DNA of 64,000 nucleotides from Prodigiosinella aquatilis (GCA_030388725.1 CP128857.1:1178001-1242000), one strand, 5' to 3'; counted from the first letter of the stretch, positions 1-9,962 are shown. Numbers and translations are program-made. The notes: a model not told the origin generated them from the sequence alone.

Positions 1-100
1 TATTGAGGAGCTTAGCGGCATTGGCTATCGTAATTTTACGCTCAGCCACTTTCGCGATGACATCAACTGTCAATTGAGCTTTGGAATTCAACACAATCAT
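1..100 (-). CDS. Transposase N-terminus (partial)
   Basis: The first 33 residues of a protein are read on the minus strand from ATG at 98-100 and run off the window. They begin MIVLNSKAQLTVDVIAKVAE and continue into a short helix-turn-helix-like stretch, as expected for the DNA-binding N-terminus of an ISNCY-type transposase. An AAGG lies directly against the ATG, so initiation a few codons inside, at GTG or TTG, is possible. No catalytic residues are visible in this fragment, so the family rests on the N-terminus and the adjacent terminal repeats. Confidence 0.5.
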   Translation of the reverse strand, partial: MIVLNSKAQLTVDVIAKVAERKITIANAAKLLN

Positions 101-237
101 CCTTAGCGTTCCTCAAATGCACAAACAAAACATTCAAAGAACACGGTTAAAGATAACCGTCAATTTCCCTTGGTAATTAGCGACTACGACAGAATCGCGT
201 GGTAATTAAAGTACGACAAAATCGCTTGGTGTTCACA
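1..237 (-). mobile_element. End of an insertion sequence (IS1202/ISNCY-like), truncated by the window edge
   Basis: The window opens inside an insertion sequence whose transposase is read leftward. The outer 70 bases are built from repeats: the block TGGTAATTA followed by TACGACA(G/A)AATCGC occurs at 171-199 and 200-225, and a third TGGT starts at 227 just before the presumed tip at 237. On the minus strand the tip reads TGTGAACACCAAGCG. Several transposase-binding repeats at the terminus are typical of IS1202/ISNCY-type elements. The family is inferred from the repeats and the transposase N-terminus. The target duplication cannot be tested because the other end lies outside the window. Confidence 0.6.
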
Positions 238-443
238 AATTTATGTGTATTAGCGCAGATTTGAGCTGACACTTTTGTGGCTTAGATCCCTACCCAATCT
301 GACAGACAGCTTTTAGCTCATCGCAGACCTTACGGTCCTTCAACCTGACCGCTTCGTGCCAGGAGCGGAAGTTAACAGTTTTAGAAGTCAAGCTAATTAG
401 CATAAAATCTATCAACTGATGGGATATGGAGCCGCAGAAATAA

Positions 444-3400
444 ATGAAGACACGGCAGTATGCGCAAAAATCAATCTTCGATCTGGAAGCAATCTTCGAA
501 CAGTCTCGCAACAATGTTAGTGAACTTGAACAGCTGTTGAGCGAGCTGACCTTTCGCAACACTGCCAGGGCGCGGACGCTGACGACTAAAATCGAGCAAG
601 CCCTAACCGAACTTAGCAGTCGCAGAGTGGCCTCCATGTCGGGTTCCAGTCCATCAGCAAGTAATCTTGGTTCGGCGCCCACACAATCTCCCCAAGTTGT
701 GCCCCGCGATAAGCCTGCAACGGTTGTGCAACTGCGACCGAAGGCTACTCCAGATCCTGTAATGCAACAGCAATTCGGCAAGGACCAGATCGACCTCGGT
801 CCGCTTACGTATTTCTCTCCGCCAGTTAAGGCAAATGATGCGCGCGCGATACTGGCAGCATGGACAGCCATCGAAGCACTGTCGCCTCAAGGTTATAAGC
901 GCCCAGAGGATATGGCAACTGGCGACCGCTCCAGGGTTGCTCTATTGGAGCGAGGCGTCCCATGGGGACCAAATGCCCGCAGCAAGCCCAACCATAGGCT
1001 TTATTTCGAGGTCGTCCTCGGCGCCATCGCTCTCGACAAGGCGACGGACGAACTAGTCAAAGTTTTTGGCGAGGATGAGGAATGTTCACGCCCGGACGGC
1101 AAGAAAGCGGCCATCGGCTCGATCCTGATCGACAAGGAAGGCTATGTGCTTGAGGACAAAGGCGTCGCCGTTTCCAGTTTTGCCTGGGCGCTCAAGCCTG
1201 CTCTCGATCTGAAGCTTGGGAGCTTAGGGAATTGGCCGAATGTTGAGCCGCGCATTATCGAGCATCTGGACCGAATGGTTCGTCGCCACAACGAGGATGG
1301 AGAACCCATACCGATCGATTTGGATATCGTTCTTGACGCTTATAAATGGCTTGTGTCGCGGTTCGGTGTGCCCGTGCATTTGGTTGAACCACCCACATTC
1401 GCGATTAAGGTGTTTCATCATTTCAAGGCCAAGGCGCCGCCTGAGCTTTCTTTACTAAATTCCTTCTACCTTGAAGATCTCGGTGAAGCAGCCAAATTGA
1501 TCGAAACGGGCAAGGCCGGAACCGGTTTGCGGCGCTACATGGGAATTGGCAGGCCTGACCAGAAAATCGACGTGCTGTCGCCCATTTCCGCAGTCGAACC
1601 GTTCGTCGCACCGTCGCTCATGCCGCAGGCTCGTTGGCCTTCGCAAGGCGGTCATCCATTAGTGTTGCTTCAACAGGCCGCCGTGAATGCAGCGCGTGCT
1701 GAGCTGATTGATGCTCCGGGAATCATCGGCGTCAATGGGCCGCCGGGAACCGGAAAAACCACTCTTCTCCGGGATATCGTCGTTGGTTGCATTCTCGATC
1801 GGGCCACGGCGATGTCCGGCTTCAACAAACCGCAGGATGCCTTTTCCACAACAGGCGAGAAGCTGGCATTCGGATCCAATGCCTTCCTGCACTTCTACAG
1901 GTTACATGCATCCTTGAAGGGCCATGAGATCGTCGTAGCGTCCTCCAATAACAAAGCGGTCGAAAACGTCAGCAAAGAACTTCCCCTCAAGGAAGCCAAT
2001 GGTCGCCATGAACAGATCGCCTACTTCCGGTCCATCAGCGACCTGATCGCGAACCCTAAACGAGCTGGCTATTTCGAAGCCGAGGGCGACACTCTCTCCG
2101 ATCCTGTCGAAACCTGGGGATTGATCGCCGCTGCACTCGGCAAGAGCAGCAACAGAGGCGCGTTCCAGCAAGGTTTCTGGTGGAATGAGGACGGCGGTTT
2201 CCTTACCTACCTGAAAGCAGCTCGCGGCATAAACGTCATGCGTGAGATCAAGGACGTACGAACTGGCGTAATCATCGATCGCGTGATGCCCAGCGTGGTC
2301 GTCAATGAGCGGCCCAGTACCAACGAAGCGGACGCTGCTGCGGCTTGGCGGAAAGCGCGAACCGCATTCCTTAAACTCAAGGAGACGGTAGACGCCGAAA
2401 TTGCCAGCATCGAAGGGATGCGCCGGGATATCCAGGCGCTCAAGGGAGCTACCACCGAACTTCAAAGACTGAAACAGTGTCGTCCGAGCCTGAATGAAGC
2501 CGTCGAACAGGCACACCAGATTGCTGAATCCTGCCATCAGGAGCAGGAGAAGGCAAAGTCGCAGAGCGAGCAGGACAAGACCTTGCTCGATAGCCATCTT
2601 GCTGGCCGTCCAGGTTTCTTCTCCCGCTTGTTCGGGACTGCGACCTGGAAATCGTGGAGATCGACACTGCAGAAGCTCTCGGCGACCTTGCAGCAATCAG
2701 TTTTACGGGCGCGGGGTACGGACGACGCACTGAAACTTGCAAGGACTGAGTGGAACAATGCTCAGTCCCAGTTACAGCAACTCGACCATGAAATCTCCAG
2801 CAGATGTCAGGCTGTCTCGGAATTGAAGGCAACCGAGGCACAGGCACGAAACCGCATGGGCGACAGAGTCGTTGACGAAATTTTCTTCGAACGCAAGCAC
2901 GATGCTATCCACCTGACTGCGCCATGGCTTCCCGATGAGGTTCATCGCCTGCGTGAGGATCTCTTCGCCGCCGCCCTGTCGGTGCATAAAACGTTCATCG
3001 ATGCTTCGGCCAGCCGCTTGCAACACAACCTTGGGCTATTGATGTCGGGCATGGTGGCTGGTGCATTCCAGTCCCCCGCTCACCGTGAACTTCTCCCCGA
3101 TCTTTGGTCGAGCCTTTTTATGGTGGTGCCGACTGTGTCCACGACGTTTGCCTCAGTACGGACGATGTTCGGGGATCTGCCACCAGAGAGTATTGGCTGG
3201 CTTCTGGTCGATGAAGCGGGCCAGGCCGTTCCCCAGGCGGCAGTTGGAGCGATCATGCGGGCAAAACGCACCATCGTGGTGGGTGACCCGTTGCAGATTC
3301 CACCTGTGGTTTCACTTCCCGAGAAGCTGAATGCCGAAATCTGCAAGTTCTTCGACATTGAACAGAGCGAATGGTCTGCCCCCGCTGCATCTACGCAGAC

Positions 3401-4067
3401 CCTTGCGGATCAGGCATCGCGCTTCAAATCCACCTTTGTAACGGACATAGGTGATCGAGAGGTCGGGCTGCCACTCCTCGTTCATAGGCGCTGCCAGAAC
3501 CCAATGTTCGATGTCTCTAACGCCATCGCCTATGCCGGGCAGATGGTCCATGCTGTCGGGCCTAAAAGACCAGGATCAATCGGCTCAGCGTTGGGGCGAT
3601 CTCGCTGGATCGACGTCAATGGCAATGCTGAGACGAAGTGGTGCCCCGACGAGGGTGACACGGTTGTACGAATGCTCAAAGAGCTGGCCGCATCGGGCAT
3701 TACAAATCCGGACGTCTTTATCATCACACCATTCAAGATCGTAGAGCAGAACATGCATCGGCGTCTCGACAGTGAGACTGATCTGCTGCGGGCGCTGGGA
3801 GTAAAGTGGGATGAGTGGAGTCGTGACCGTGTAGGCACGATCCACACGTTCCAGGGCCGAGAGGCGGACACAGTCATCCTGTTGCTAGGTGCGCCGAAAG
3901 CTAGCCAGCAAAGGGCGCGCCAGTGGGCGGCAAGCCCGCCAAACATTATCAATGTAGCCATCTCACGCGCCAAGCAAAACCTATATGTGGTCGGCTCGGC
4001 TGCTGCATGGGCGGGGGCAGGAACTAGCCTGCAGGTTCTGCAGCGGCAATTGGCGCAATCAGCCTGA
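444..4067 (+). CDS. Large SF1 (Upf1/COG1112-like) helicase
   Basis: This 1207-residue protein has the full set of superfamily 1 helicase motifs. Walker A NGPPGTGKTT is at about residues 431-440, motif II LLVDEAGQA at about 918-926, motif III VVGDPLQIPP at about 946, motif V VGTIHTFQGREAD at about 1128 and motif VI NVAISRAKQNLYVVG at about 1170. A region of about 640-830 between motifs Ia and II is rich in Q, E, K and L and is likely coiled coil. The N-terminal 400 residues match no domain I recognise. The protein should unwind or translocate on RNA or DNA using ATP. Proteins of this group occur in antiphage systems such as Mokosh, but no phospholipase D motif or second gene is seen here. Its wording and base use differ from the core genes, suggesting transfer. 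Confidence 0.85.
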   Translation: MKTRQYAQKSIFDLEAIFEQSRNNVSELEQLLSELTFRNTARARTLTTKIEQALTELSSRRVASMSGSSPSASNLGSAPTQSPQVVPRDKPATVVQLRPKATPDPVMQQQFGKDQIDLGPLTYFSPPVKANDARAILAAWTAIEALSPQGYKRPEDMATGDRSRVALLERGVPWGPNARSKPNHRLYFEVVLGAIALDKATDELVKVFGEDEECSRPDGKKAAIGSILIDKEGYVLEDKGVAVSSFAWALKPALDLKLGSLGNWPNVEPRIIEHLDRMVRRHNEDGEPIPIDLDIVLDAYKWLVSRFGVPVHLVEPPTFAIKVFHHFKAKAPPELSLLNSFYLEDLGEAAKLIETGKAGTGLRRYMGIGRPDQKIDVLSPISAVEPFVAPSLMPQARWPSQGGHPLVLLQQAAVNAARAELIDAPGIIGVNGPPGTGKTTLLRDIVVGCILDRATAMSGFNKPQDAFSTTGEKLAFGSNAFLHFYRLHASLKGHEIVVASSNNKAVENVSKELPLKEANGRHEQIAYFRSISDLIANPKRAGYFEAEGDTLSDPVETWGLIAAALGKSSNRGAFQQGFWWNEDGGFLTYLKAARGINVMREIKDVRTGVIIDRVMPSVVVNERPSTNEADAAAAWRKARTAFLKLKETVDAEIASIEGMRRDIQALKGATTELQRLKQCRPSLNEAVEQAHQIAESCHQEQEKAKSQSEQDKTLLDSHLAGRPGFFSRLFGTATWKSWRSTLQKLSATLQQSVLRARGTDDALKLARTEWNNAQSQLQQLDHEISSRCQAVSELKATEAQARNRMGDRVVDEIFFERKHDAIHLTAPWLPDEVHRLREDLFAAALSVHKTFIDASASRLQHNLGLLMSGMVAGAFQSPAHRELLPDLWSSLFMVVPTVSTTFASVRTMFGDLPPESIGWLLVDEAGQAVPQAAVGAIMRAKRTIVVGDPLQIPPVVSLPEKLNAEICKFFDIEQSEWSAPAASTQTLADQASRFKSTFVTDIGDREVGLPLLVHRRCQNPMFDVSNAIAYAGQMVHAVGPKRPGSIGSALGRSRWIDVNGNAETKWCPDEGDTVVRMLKELAASGITNPDVFIITPFKIVEQNMHRRLDSETDLLRALGVKWDEWSRDRVGTIHTFQGREADTVILLLGAPKASQQRARQWAASPPNIINVAISRAKQNLYVVGSAAAWAGAGTSLQVLQRQLAQSA

Positions 4068-4079
4068 CAATCCGAGGCG

Positions 4080-4097
4080 GCCCTCATTCTTGAGGGC
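4080..4097 (+). terminator. Hairpin after the helicase gene
   Basis: GCCCTCA (4080-4086) pairs perfectly with TGAGGGC (4091-4097) across a TTCT loop, 13 bases after the helicase stop codon. No T-run follows, so it is a weak or Rho-assisted terminator at best, or a 3'-end stabilising hairpin. Confidence 0.35.
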
Positions 4098-4175
4098 GCA
4101 CGCGGCTAGTCTTAAACTTACCTTAGTAAAAGACCGGCCGTTATGTGCCAGCGGACAGAAATAACCTACCCAAAG

Positions 4176-4796
4176 CTATCTCGTGCTTACAGCCAGTTTA
4201 GCCGCGAAGCATAAAAACAAGCCCCCTGTTGCTCTGTCCATGACTTTGACAACGCTACTTTTCTTCAATATAGCTGACGCAAAATGCGTGGATAAAATGA
4301 GTGTGACTGACCACATAGTCCCAATTGTTACGTGTATGCTAACAAGGACAAAAGTCCATATTAAAGGAGAGTGGGCGGTAGGTATAAACTGAGGCAAAAA
4401 AGAGACATAGAAAATACCCATTTTGGGATTGAGCACATTCCCAAGCATTCCTCTGATAAACCAGTTCCCCTGAGAACCGTTGCTCCCATCGCTGTTACTG
4501 AAAGACGATCGGGGGCGTATCAGCAGTTGTAAGCCCAGCCAGCTCAGGTAGGCAGCTCCACAAACTTTTAGCACAGTGTAAGCCATCTCTGAAACCGCCA
4601 GCAGAGCACCAAGACCTAACGCGACCAGCGCGCCCCATATAAAGCAGCCAGCATCAATGCCAAGGGCAGCCTGAAAAGCTTTTTTGCCGCCCTCAGCACA
4701 AGCGGTGCGAAGAATAAGTGCCGTATCGAGGCCGGGAGTAAGAGTAAGTAACAGTGCTGCGAGAGAGAATGCCAAGAGGGAATCGTTAACAGTCAT
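4176..4796 (-). CDS. LysE/RhtB family amino acid exporter
   Basis: This 206-residue inner-membrane protein has about six hydrophobic segments and the LysE-superfamily N-terminus, including TPGLDTALILRTACAEGGKKA, a Gly/Ala-rich second helix and NPKMGIFYVSFLPQF in the middle. These match the RhtB/LeuE branch that exports amino acids or related metabolites. The substrate cannot be read from sequence. The gene faces the helicase convergently and stands alone. The ribosome-binding site is weak (AAAGAAA before the ATG at 4796). Length is normal for the family. Confidence 0.8.
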   Translation of the reverse strand: MTVNDSLLAFSLAALLLTLTPGLDTALILRTACAEGGKKAFQAALGIDAGCFIWGALVALGLGALLAVSEMAYTVLKVCGAAYLSWLGLQLLIRPRSSFSNSDGSNGSQGNWFIRGMLGNVLNPKMGIFYVSFLPQFIPTAHSPLIWTFVLVSIHVTIGTMWSVTLILSTHFASAILKKSSVVKVMDRATGGLFLCFAAKLAVSTR

Positions 4797-5073
4797 TTTC
4801 TTTGTCCGAAAGAGCAGATGCTAATCATTTAGTTCCATACAATCAATCCATCAAATATCACTTTTTTAAAACGTCCTCGCTCGTAACAGTCATTGAGCAC
4901 ATCTTGCCGACCGCTCTGTGCCAAGATCGGACTTAGCTAAAATGGTGTTTCGACTTGGACGGATAAAAATTGTGCTGAGAGGCTATTAGGCAATGTCTAT
5001 GAAGGGCTTTATGATAAATACGAATAGATAGCTGACTCTAACCATTTAAAAAACTGATAGTAAGGAGGTTAAA

Positions 5074-5580
5074 GTGAAGGAGTTTATGATACGGCGAATA
5101 ATCGAAAGTGATCTTAGCAATTTTAGAAGAGTAAGGTTGGAAGCTTTGCGACTTCATCCTGATGCCTTTGGTGCATCTTATGAAGATTGGAGCCAGAAGC
5201 CAGATCATTTCTTTGCTGATAGGTTACGAACCAATCATGTTTTTGGTGGATTCGATACTGATAACCTGCTGCAGGGCATGATTGGGGTTAGCAGCACATC
5301 TTCAGCAAAGTTAAGCCATGTCGCCACTATCTGGGGAATGTATGTACGTGAAGAAGCGAGAGGTTTAAGGCTTTCATCCGGTTTAATGGCAGCGGCATTG
5401 GAAGCTGCTGGTTCAGTTAAAACTATAAAACTATCAGTTGTTACGACGAACAAAGTCGCATTATCACTTTACCGCTCTTATGGGTTCGTTGAATGGGCAA
5501 TCGATAAAGAAGCACTATGTGTTGATGGTGTATTTCATGACGAATTCCTTATGAGAAGGGAGGTAGATTCTGGTTTGTAA
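5074..5580 (+). CDS. GNAT family N-acetyltransferase
   Basis: This 168-residue protein has the GNAT pattern: an N-terminal strand MIRRIIESDLSNFRRVRLEAL, the acetyl-CoA-binding segment VREEARGLRLSSGLMAAALEA at about residues 91-110 and the C-terminal VTTNKVALSLYRSYGF signature. The acetyl acceptor is unknown. The GTG start at 5074 is chosen because a perfect AAGGAGG (5062-5068) sits five bases upstream; the ATG at 5086 would be too far from it. The gene is monocistronic, with no recognisable partner. Confidence 0.8.
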   Translation: MKEFMIRRIIESDLSNFRRVRLEALRLHPDAFGASYEDWSQKPDHFFADRLRTNHVFGGFDTDNLLQGMIGVSSTSSAKLSHVATIWGMYVREEARGLRLSSGLMAAALEAAGSVKTIKLSVVTTNKVALSLYRSYGFVEWAIDKEALCVDGVFHDEFLMRREVDSGL

Positions 5581-5759
5581 CAACCTGCTCATCTAAATAT
5601 TCTCAAGTCATATTTGCTGCAAACTGGACGCCTGCCTCGCTCAAAGCAGAAAGCAGCCCGTCAACTCATGCCTGCTCAAAAACACAGGCTTAGCGTAGGA
5701 TAATTTCCGTTTTCCAATCGCCCCCCGGATGCGCGAAACTTGCCTCGATGTTCGCGAGC

Positions 5760-5775
5760 CTAACGCGACAGAGCC
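5760..5775. repeat. 16-bp direct repeat, left copy
   Basis: CTAACGCGACAGAGCC is found here and again, identical, at 10946-10961. The two copies bracket the GTPase operon (5822-10924) in the same orientation. The right copy lies inside the 5' part of a broken plasmid rep gene. This looks like the footprint of a cassette insertion or of recombination between short homologies. No transposase or integrase is associated with it. Confidence 0.7.
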
Positions 5776-5821
5776 TGATAAAATCAGGTTTCGCAATTTT
5801 AAGACCTGCTGAGGATAACAA

Positions 5822-8026
5822 ATGACAATGGAATCACCTGAAATCCAGCTCAAGGCGCTGAATAATGCTTTGCGTCGTTTACGTGGGGCCTGTTCCGCAC
5901 TTGACGGCGAGGCGCTTGATGAAAAATTACTTGAGGTCATGCGACGACTGCTGCTTGCTGAAGTGCTCGCCGATACCTGGATTGTGGCGATAGGCGGCTC
6001 GCAAGGGGCGGGTAAAACGACGCTGATGGCGAGCCTGTATGACCTGCATCATGACAGTAGCGGCTGGTTACGCAGTAATGAAGGACGCGGCGAGAAAATG
6101 CCGGTACTGATCCTCGAGAGTCGTGAGACTAAAGTGACGCAGGGTTATGTCCGCCGCCTGGTCGAAACTGGAAATGATTTGACGCTGGAGGATGTCAGCG
6201 TCGACGTCAACGAGTTTCAGCGCACGGTCTGCGATCCTGATGCCGGGGATTTACTGCCGGTATTGAAAGTACCGCAGCGTTATTTTACCCGCAATAACCA
6301 GGCCTGGTTACTGCTGCCTGGCTATGAAAAACAAGAGCGTGAGAATCGTGAATGGCAGGAACTGATGCGTCAGGCGATGATCGCGGCAGGCGGTTGTATC
6401 ATCGTGACCGACGAGACGCGACTGGCAAACCAGCAGCAGCTCGAAATCGTCAAAGATATGCTGGAAAAAGAGCTTAAGAATTGTAAACCTTATATTGTCA
6501 TCTCCAAGACAGAAGCGTATCGCCATAATCCGCAACGGCAAGCTGAATTAAGAAAAAGCGCGGCTGAAACCTTCAATCTCGCTACCGAATATACGGATAA
6601 CAACATTATTTTAACCGGCACCGACGATCCGGAATACATAACAGAATGGATGCCGCACCTACGCCGGGCCATTGACGACCTTAACTTTTCCGGACAAACC
6701 AACCGTTATCTCCAGTTAACCCACCTTACTGGGATTGTCAGTAAGGATCTGCCGCGCGTCATGAATATGATCCGCACCCAGTCACGTCTGTATTACCATA
6801 GTGATAAAGGAGGCCAGGACGATGGCAGCCAGGTGCTGGCCGAAGCTCTGGAAGTGTTTGACGGCGCAGTGCAGGAACTGCGGGAAGAGCACACCAAAAA
6901 GGTGAAAACGTGCATCGCTAAAACCTTTGAAGCGGCGAAGGCGAATATGGACCGCAGGCTGGTCAAGGAGCATGAGGGATTTGCCAACTGGGTATCGAAT
7001 GCATTTGATACCACCAGTGAGACAAAAGGCAAATTGCAGAAACTGGTTCAGGATTCATGGCAGGACGCATCAGCTGATTTCTTCGACGACTATGTGAACA
7101 GCCTGAAACAATTGACGGCGGCGAAACTCAAGCCCATACCAAACGGCAACGATCGCCCAAACTTGCCTACATCACCGAAGCTGGACAAGCTGGTAGCACT
7201 TGGCTATATGAATAGCGCCGGGCAGCCCGTGCAACACGAACAGCTGGATGCAGAAAAAATAAGTAATATCAAAATGTTGCTAAATCATGGCGACACGTCG
7301 AATGCGCAAAACACCATAGTGGTGAATAAACAGTTCAGGAAAAGCGTGGAATTGATCCCGGTGCTCTCGCTGGAGTACACCCGCCTTGTGTACGCCATGC
7401 CTGAGATTTGCAAAGAGCTGCGGCCCTACGTCACGCTTGAGCAGGACGATGGCGAGATATCCGCAGGTAACGTCGCGGCAGAAGGGGTTCAAACCCTCAA
7501 CGCAGGGGTTGATCTTGGCAAGACCGCAATAAAATCACTGGCGGCGGTGCTGGCGATTGACGTTGTCAGCGACGGCGATTCCGATATCCTCGGCGCGCTC
7601 TTTGGCCAGGATCAGCCTTCCATTGACCCGACGGGTTCACCCCTTCCCCCCGCACCGGTGATGATGCATCCTGCTGCCGTTGCGGTAACCGCCGTTGTGG
7701 CGGCGGCCTACGTGACCGTGGCTGCGGTAACGCGAATGCGCACCTTCGAGAAAAAAGCGAGCACCCAGGCACACGTCATGCTTGCCAGCGTTCATGACCA
7801 CCATATTGAGCATTTACGCAATCAGTTCGATGATACGATGAACGCGGCGCGTAAGCGGATTAGCGAAACGTTACGTGCTCGTTATCACATGGACGAAATG
7901 CTGATGCGCAAGGATCGGCTCGCGAAAGCGATTGCCGATGTGAATGCCCTTATCGACGACCTGCGCACTGAGCTGGGTTCATCGGCTTCGGGTCTGCAAG
8001 TGTTAATCACCAGCCGTGGTGAGTGA
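5822..8026 (+). CDS. Large P-loop GTPase/NTPase, dynamin-like (first operon gene)
   Basis: This 734-residue protein has a P-loop GGSQGAGKTT at about residues 58-67, a G3-like LLLPGYEKQERE at about 165 and a G4-like IVISKTEAY at about 223. That order and spacing suggest a dynamin-superfamily or related large GTPase. The middle is mostly helical. An Ala/Val-rich hydrophobic stretch at about 612-637 (AAVAVTAVVAAAYVTVAAV) could insert in membrane, and the tail is helical and charged. The gene leads an operon whose next gene begins two bases after its stop. Paired bacterial dynamin-like proteins are known in the Eleos (LeoA/LeoBC) antiphage system. The resemblance is architectural only; I do not recognise the exact family. 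Confidence 0.75.
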   Translation: MTMESPEIQLKALNNALRRLRGACSALDGEALDEKLLEVMRRLLLAEVLADTWIVAIGGSQGAGKTTLMASLYDLHHDSSGWLRSNEGRGEKMPVLILESRETKVTQGYVRRLVETGNDLTLEDVSVDVNEFQRTVCDPDAGDLLPVLKVPQRYFTRNNQAWLLLPGYEKQERENREWQELMRQAMIAAGGCIIVTDETRLANQQQLEIVKDMLEKELKNCKPYIVISKTEAYRHNPQRQAELRKSAAETFNLATEYTDNNIILTGTDDPEYITEWMPHLRRAIDDLNFSGQTNRYLQLTHLTGIVSKDLPRVMNMIRTQSRLYYHSDKGGQDDGSQVLAEALEVFDGAVQELREEHTKKVKTCIAKTFEAAKANMDRRLVKEHEGFANWVSNAFDTTSETKGKLQKLVQDSWQDASADFFDDYVNSLKQLTAAKLKPIPNGNDRPNLPTSPKLDKLVALGYMNSAGQPVQHEQLDAEKISNIKMLLNHGDTSNAQNTIVVNKQFRKSVELIPVLSLEYTRLVYAMPEICKELRPYVTLEQDDGEISAGNVAAEGVQTLNAGVDLGKTAIKSLAAVLAIDVVSDGDSDILGALFGQDQPSIDPTGSPLPPAPVMMHPAAVAVTAVVAAAYVTVAAVTRMRTFEKKASTQAHVMLASVHDHHIEHLRNQFDDTMNAARKRISETLRARYHMDEMLMRKDRLAKAIADVNALIDDLRTELGSSASGLQVLITSRGE

Positions 8027-8027
8027 G

Positions 8028-9959
8028 ATGACGTCCGGGAAGGTTATCGATTATTGGCAGCGGTTAGAGTCACGGCAGTCGGAGTGGGCTTTTCGCGCCT
8101 ACGATCGGCTGATTAAGACATTAAGTCATGACGTTCAGGAAAGGATACAGCTCAGGGAAAGCGATGCCGAACCGTACGTGGTCATCTTTGGTAAGACGCA
8201 GGTCGGAAAAACCACCTTACTGCTCGACCTGATGGGCATCGATCTGCAGCAGATGGCAACGCTATCGCACGTGCTGCGCGGCGGGCGGGAAGCCGGGAAA
8301 TCGGCCACCGCCACCGCCATGGAATATCGTCGTTCAACGGACCAGCGCTGGGGATTGTTTGTGCAATCGAAAACGAGCTGGTTTGTCTCTGACGACGATA
8401 TGACAGAGGCTTTAGCGCAGCTCAGAAAGCAGATGGAACGAGGTGAACTGGTTGTTGATTCTTCCTGTATTGTGCATATTCCGGGGCGTTTTTTCAGGAT
8501 ACAAACCTCGGGTGCGCCCGGCGTGCGTATTCTGGATCTGCCTGGTGATAATCCCGCCAATATGGAAGAGCAAAAGCATGTAAATCAAATGGCGAAGACC
8601 TATCTTCCCTTCGCTGATTTGGTCCTGCTGATTGGTCGTGGCGACGATTTGAGCTTCCTGCAGCCGGAGGTTATCACCCTGCCGGGTATTGAGGACTGGC
8701 AGGCGATGCCGCATCGGTTTCGCATCGTGACGACCTATTCTTACTCAGCCCAGTCGGTGAAGACGCTGATTCGCAACGATCCGGCTTTCGATATCACGCA
8801 GCTACGTCAGCGCCTTATTGAACAGATTGAACGCTTTAACAGCCTGAGCGATGCGGTGAAAGACCAGAACCTCTACTTTCCACTTGAGTTTGGCAGCAGT
8901 TGGTTGAGTATGGCGGAAAACGATAGCTCCCTGTATGCCCGGGTTGCCCCTATGGTCAGCCGCTTGCGTAGCGAACTGCTGGAACAGATTGCGGCATCGA
9001 CTAGCCCGCTCGGACGGCTGCGCAGCACCCTGGATACCCACCTTAGCGTTAAATATATTCAGGAGAAAAAAACGGCGGCAATCGAAAGGGGACTGTTGGG
9101 GCTAAAAAAACAGCAACAAAAGACAGAAACTACAATGACGACCTGGGAAAAGGCGATGTCCCGGTCGCAGGAAAAAATAGACCAAACGAACAGGTTATTA
9201 AAAGATAACTCGTTATCTGTCAGCCGACGGCTTATCGATAAAGCCGCGGAAGAGGCCGCAGTAATTAAATTGCCTGCAGAGTACAAAAGCGAAAAATGTA
9301 CGACTTTACACCGTATGATTGCCGACTATTGCAGTGAAATTAAAAAGATCCAGTTGGCCGTAGCAAGTCAGTCAACGTACTGGCAAAAAGTGGCCCGCAA
9401 GAATATTGAACCTACGCGGCAGGCGGTGCAGGATATTCTTGATGAAAAGTTCAGTGCTATTCGCTATACGCTCAATGACTATTGGATCGACGCCTATCTT
9501 AGTTCGGCGAATTATTCATCGGACAAAAACAGCGTCATCCATGCCGCTGATAATGCCAAAGCGGAAGTCATTCGGTTGTGGACCTCACAATGGATGGCTG
9601 CCGCAGAGAACGTCCGGAATGAATACAAAAGCGAACTCACTAAAGAGGGGATGACTCTCGATGTGTTGCGGGTAGAGCAAAATAAATCCCTGCGGCGTCA
9701 GACAGCGCTTGAGCAACAGATCGCCTCGTACAAGGACGATTTAAAGAAAATTGACGCGGATTCAAAGGAGGATCTTGCTCGCTGCAAGCGGTTTGTTCAC
9801 TTTCTTGATGAAGAGTATCTCAACACCTTAAATGAACGTCTGGATTCAGCCTTTCAGGAACGTGACGACTGTGATGCGCTATTACAAATTTTATCCTGCG
9901 TAGCGTTGAAAAATCAGCGGGAAGATTTAATGAATTTAACTGAAAAGTATTCCGGGTAA
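8028..9959 (+). CDS. Second large P-loop GTPase, dynamin-like
   Basis: This 643-residue protein has Walker A FGKTQVGKTTLLLDLMG at about residues 53-69 and a clear G3 motif ILDLPGDN at about 168-175. A long, charged, heptad-like region rich in K, E and Q (about 340-620) suggests an extended coiled-coil stalk. No transmembrane segment is obvious. I place the start at ATG 8028, two bases after the stop of the previous gene, with GGTGAG just upstream. GTG at 8016 would overlap the previous gene by eleven bases and is the alternative. The protein probably acts together with the first GTPase and the coiled-coil membrane partner that follows. Confidence 0.75.
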   Translation: MTSGKVIDYWQRLESRQSEWAFRAYDRLIKTLSHDVQERIQLRESDAEPYVVIFGKTQVGKTTLLLDLMGIDLQQMATLSHVLRGGREAGKSATATAMEYRRSTDQRWGLFVQSKTSWFVSDDDMTEALAQLRKQMERGELVVDSSCIVHIPGRFFRIQTSGAPGVRILDLPGDNPANMEEQKHVNQMAKTYLPFADLVLLIGRGDDLSFLQPEVITLPGIEDWQAMPHRFRIVTTYSYSAQSVKTLIRNDPAFDITQLRQRLIEQIERFNSLSDAVKDQNLYFPLEFGSSWLSMAENDSSLYARVAPMVSRLRSELLEQIAASTSPLGRLRSTLDTHLSVKYIQEKKTAAIERGLLGLKKQQQKTETTMTTWEKAMSRSQEKIDQTNRLLKDNSLSVSRRLIDKAAEEAAVIKLPAEYKSEKCTTLHRMIADYCSEIKKIQLAVASQSTYWQKVARKNIEPTRQAVQDILDEKFSAIRYTLNDYWIDAYLSSANYSSDKNSVIHAADNAKAEVIRLWTSQWMAAAENVRNEYKSELTKEGMTLDVLRVEQNKSLRRQTALEQQIASYKDDLKKIDADSKEDLARCKRFVHFLDEEYLNTLNERLDSAFQERDDCDALLQILSCVALKNQREDLMNLTEKYSG

Positions 9960-9962
9960 GAT

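Noticed and set aside
290..871. 193-codon frame antisense to the start of the helicase gene
   Set aside because: No ribosome-binding site, no domain, and overlaps well-supported helicase coding sequence.
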